A model generated the notes under the pieces. It was not told the origin of the DNA. It ran no database searches and worked only from the letters and a program-made list of their open reading frames with translations. A DNA stretch of 64,000 bases. It comes from Glossina fuscipes. Its lineage: Eukaryota; Arthropoda; Insecta; Diptera; Glossinidae. Position 1 is the first letter of the stretch; each line of letters begins with the position of its first letter. The stretch spans positions 310,001 through 374,000 of the forward strand of contig NW_023998415.1 of assembly GCF_014805625.2 (NCBI RefSeq), given 5' to 3'. Shown here piece by piece: positions 62,011-64,000 of the stretch. The position numbers were made by a program, and so were the translations under genes.

Positions 62011-64000
62011 AAAGATGTCGGTGAGATGGTTCCATCAAATTTTGCTTTATATAATAAATTTTGAGTTATTTACCCAGAGAAAAAAATCCGTGAAAATGTT
62101 AAATGGCAGACCGTCACGGTCAACCGGTGTCAAGGGATTATCTGGTCGTCAAACTTCTTTTTCAGAGTGATTGCCAATTGAAGACATCGAGCGCGTAATT
62201 GTGTTCAAACCCGTGATTGACATTTGAACACCATTTCATTTAGGAGACAGCTGCAATGTCTAGGCTTCAAAATAAGACTTTGAAACTCTTAAAAATGATC
62301 ACCCTTGATGAAAGATGCTTTATAATACGGAATAATAAGTCCGTGTGATTTGAAAGCAAAACCTTACATATGTTTTGAATGCCGTAATATTTGGAGTTAT
62401 TTGTAGTTGTTGTTGTGTAGTTATGAGAAATTAAATATTCCTTAAGAATTTCGCCGGTCAATCAGCGAATATAAAAATATTTAAAGTATCTAGTTCATCA
62501 GCACCTGTGGGAGCCATAATGCCCAACGTTAAAGGACAACTAATTACACTTGTCACCATCGTTTACAACCTTCTTTACAAACTTTAAACAATTTTAAACT
62601 GAAAAAAAATTTATTTATTTATTTTTTTCAAACTCAAAACAAAAAAAAAAAAAACACTATAATGAACAGTTAAAGCTGAGAAGAAACTCGAAAAAAAAGC
62701 AGCAACGGAATGATATTCAGCTTAGGACGAATTTTTTGACGCTTTTTTGTTTATTTTGTAATTGTTGAAAACAAGCTCTGTTCATTTACTTCGGTGGGGC
62801 CAGACAGGAAGTAAGAATCTTTCGCAGACTAATAACTCTAAAATTCCGAAAATTTAACTAAAAACGAATATCGTACTGATTTGACTATATAACCGAACTG
62901 GCTGTAAGCATTTTTGAAACGAAGAAAACTATGGTTAAAATACGTGAAATGTCTTTACTAATGCACAGAATATTTAAGTCTTGCAAACGAAACGAGCAAA
63001 TTAGTATAACCGCATCGTCAGTTGGTGCATATATAATACAAAAAGAACGGAGAGGTCAACCCTTTTCACAGGCCGTTTAACCTTATAAGCAACAAAAGTT
63101 AATGTCAGTAACAAATGGTTTTCTAACCTTTGCTCCTTTGAGCATTTAACGGCAACAACGTCGATGGCAACAACGATTCTAATTGCTACAGTAAAAATAC
63201 ATTTAAAAATTTTTACAACATTTTTATGCAAATATCGAGAAAAAAACAAAAAGAAAAAGACGTAGAAAAGTGCTACAAACTTTAAGTCAAAGAAATCAAA
63301 TCATTTAGATTTTTTTTTTTTTTTTTTTTTCTTTTTAATATTTATGCACGAATATACGCGGATAAAAGATTTTGTCACAAATATATTTATTTTAACATAA
63401 TAAATGATTAAAATGCTAATATGCAGAATAACTAGCTGACGTGTTGACAGAACGTTGACATATAACATGAATACCAATATACCGATAACAAATAATAATG
63501 GCGAAGAAGTCGAAGACAACTGTACAAGAAGACAAACTCAACTCAAATAAAGTTTATTGAAATCTTAGATATTCAGAGTTGTGCACAGCATTCTGCCGCT
63601 TTGATAAACATTCTTCATACTATACTGACGGCATTTTAAGTCATTCGAATTATTAGAAAAGTCATTTAAAACTCAATTTATCATTGCTGAGCATTATTAA
63701 TAAAATCTCTCTCCATCTAGCTTTCCCTTCCTTTGTCACATTTTCTTTCAAATGCTACGCTACAATAATACGGTCTGGTCTGACTGTCTCATCATTTCTC
63801 GCTGTCTGCGACACATACCAAACATATTGGATTTATACACAATACACTTAACGCAATACTTTGGCATGCGATTATCTTTATTATTACTTTAACATGGCTT
63901 GGTATCCGAGTTCATTTGATAATTTTTGAATAGTGCAATATGTATATATATATAAAGATATATATATATTAATGAACAACAAATTCCAAAGTATTGTAAA
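62011..64000. other. AT-rich stretch to the window end
   Basis: No exon, RNA gene or TE protein recognised. Includes a poly(T) of ~21 nt at 63,310-63,330 and TATATA tracts at the end. Short frames on the minus strand (63,001-63,249, 63,301-63,519) are low-complexity. Confidence 0.5.

Overview
The window looks like AT-rich nuclear DNA from a higher fly (Diptera; a tephritid-like genome is my best guess). The reasons are the dense A/T homopolymers and di/trinucleotide microsatellites, protein-coding introns of only 66-75 bp, a CAAAATG start context, and relics of R1-clade, Jockey-clade and RNase H-bearing LINEs plus mariner elements. No prokaryotic gene organisation, rRNA or convincing tRNA gene is visible. 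Species assignment is inference.

Layout. From 1 to about 51 kb I find no host protein-coding exon I can defend. This is intergenic or giant-intron sequence made of AT-rich DNA, microsatellites and decayed transposable elements (TEs). The relics are a minus-strand R1-clade LINE 3' end (~12.6-13.3 kb), a Jockey-like C-terminal scrap (~17.0-17.2 kb), tRNA-derived SINE-like copies (10.5, 29.7, 31.5, 49.2 kb), detached (AAT)n-tailed ends (34.3, 38.3, 51.6 kb), a mariner-like transposase tail (31.9 kb), a plus-strand R1-clade LINE with poly(A) tail (33.2-34.0 kb), and a minus-strand RNase H LINE (36.9-38.1 kb). An unclassified GC-rich hairpin block follows at 38.9-39.8 kb. A dispersed family carrying GACGGACAGAC-type motifs is scattered over the window (2.4, 7.1, 7.5, 17.5, 28.1, 36.0, 43.4, 46.2, 61.8 kb). 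Its best copy (61,150-62,002) is bounded by a perfect 16-bp terminal inverted repeat.

The only convincing host genes are two tandem, same-strand copies of a macro-domain protein related to the ADP-ribosyl-glutamate hydrolase OARD1/TARG1, at 51,869-52,529 and about 53,199-53,801. They share one phase-0 intron at the homologous site. The second copy keeps both catalytic residues of the family but has lost the usual glycine-rich loop and has no visible ATG. The first copy has a normal start but has replaced the catalytic Lys by Val and the catalytic Asp by Glu. A mariner relic lies between the copies, another mariner-like relic lies just upstream, and a 2.8-kb decayed Jockey-clade LINE lies just downstream.

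The window is otherwise ordinary accessory fly DNA. The macro-domain pair and the uncharacterised TIR and SINE families deserve attention first.
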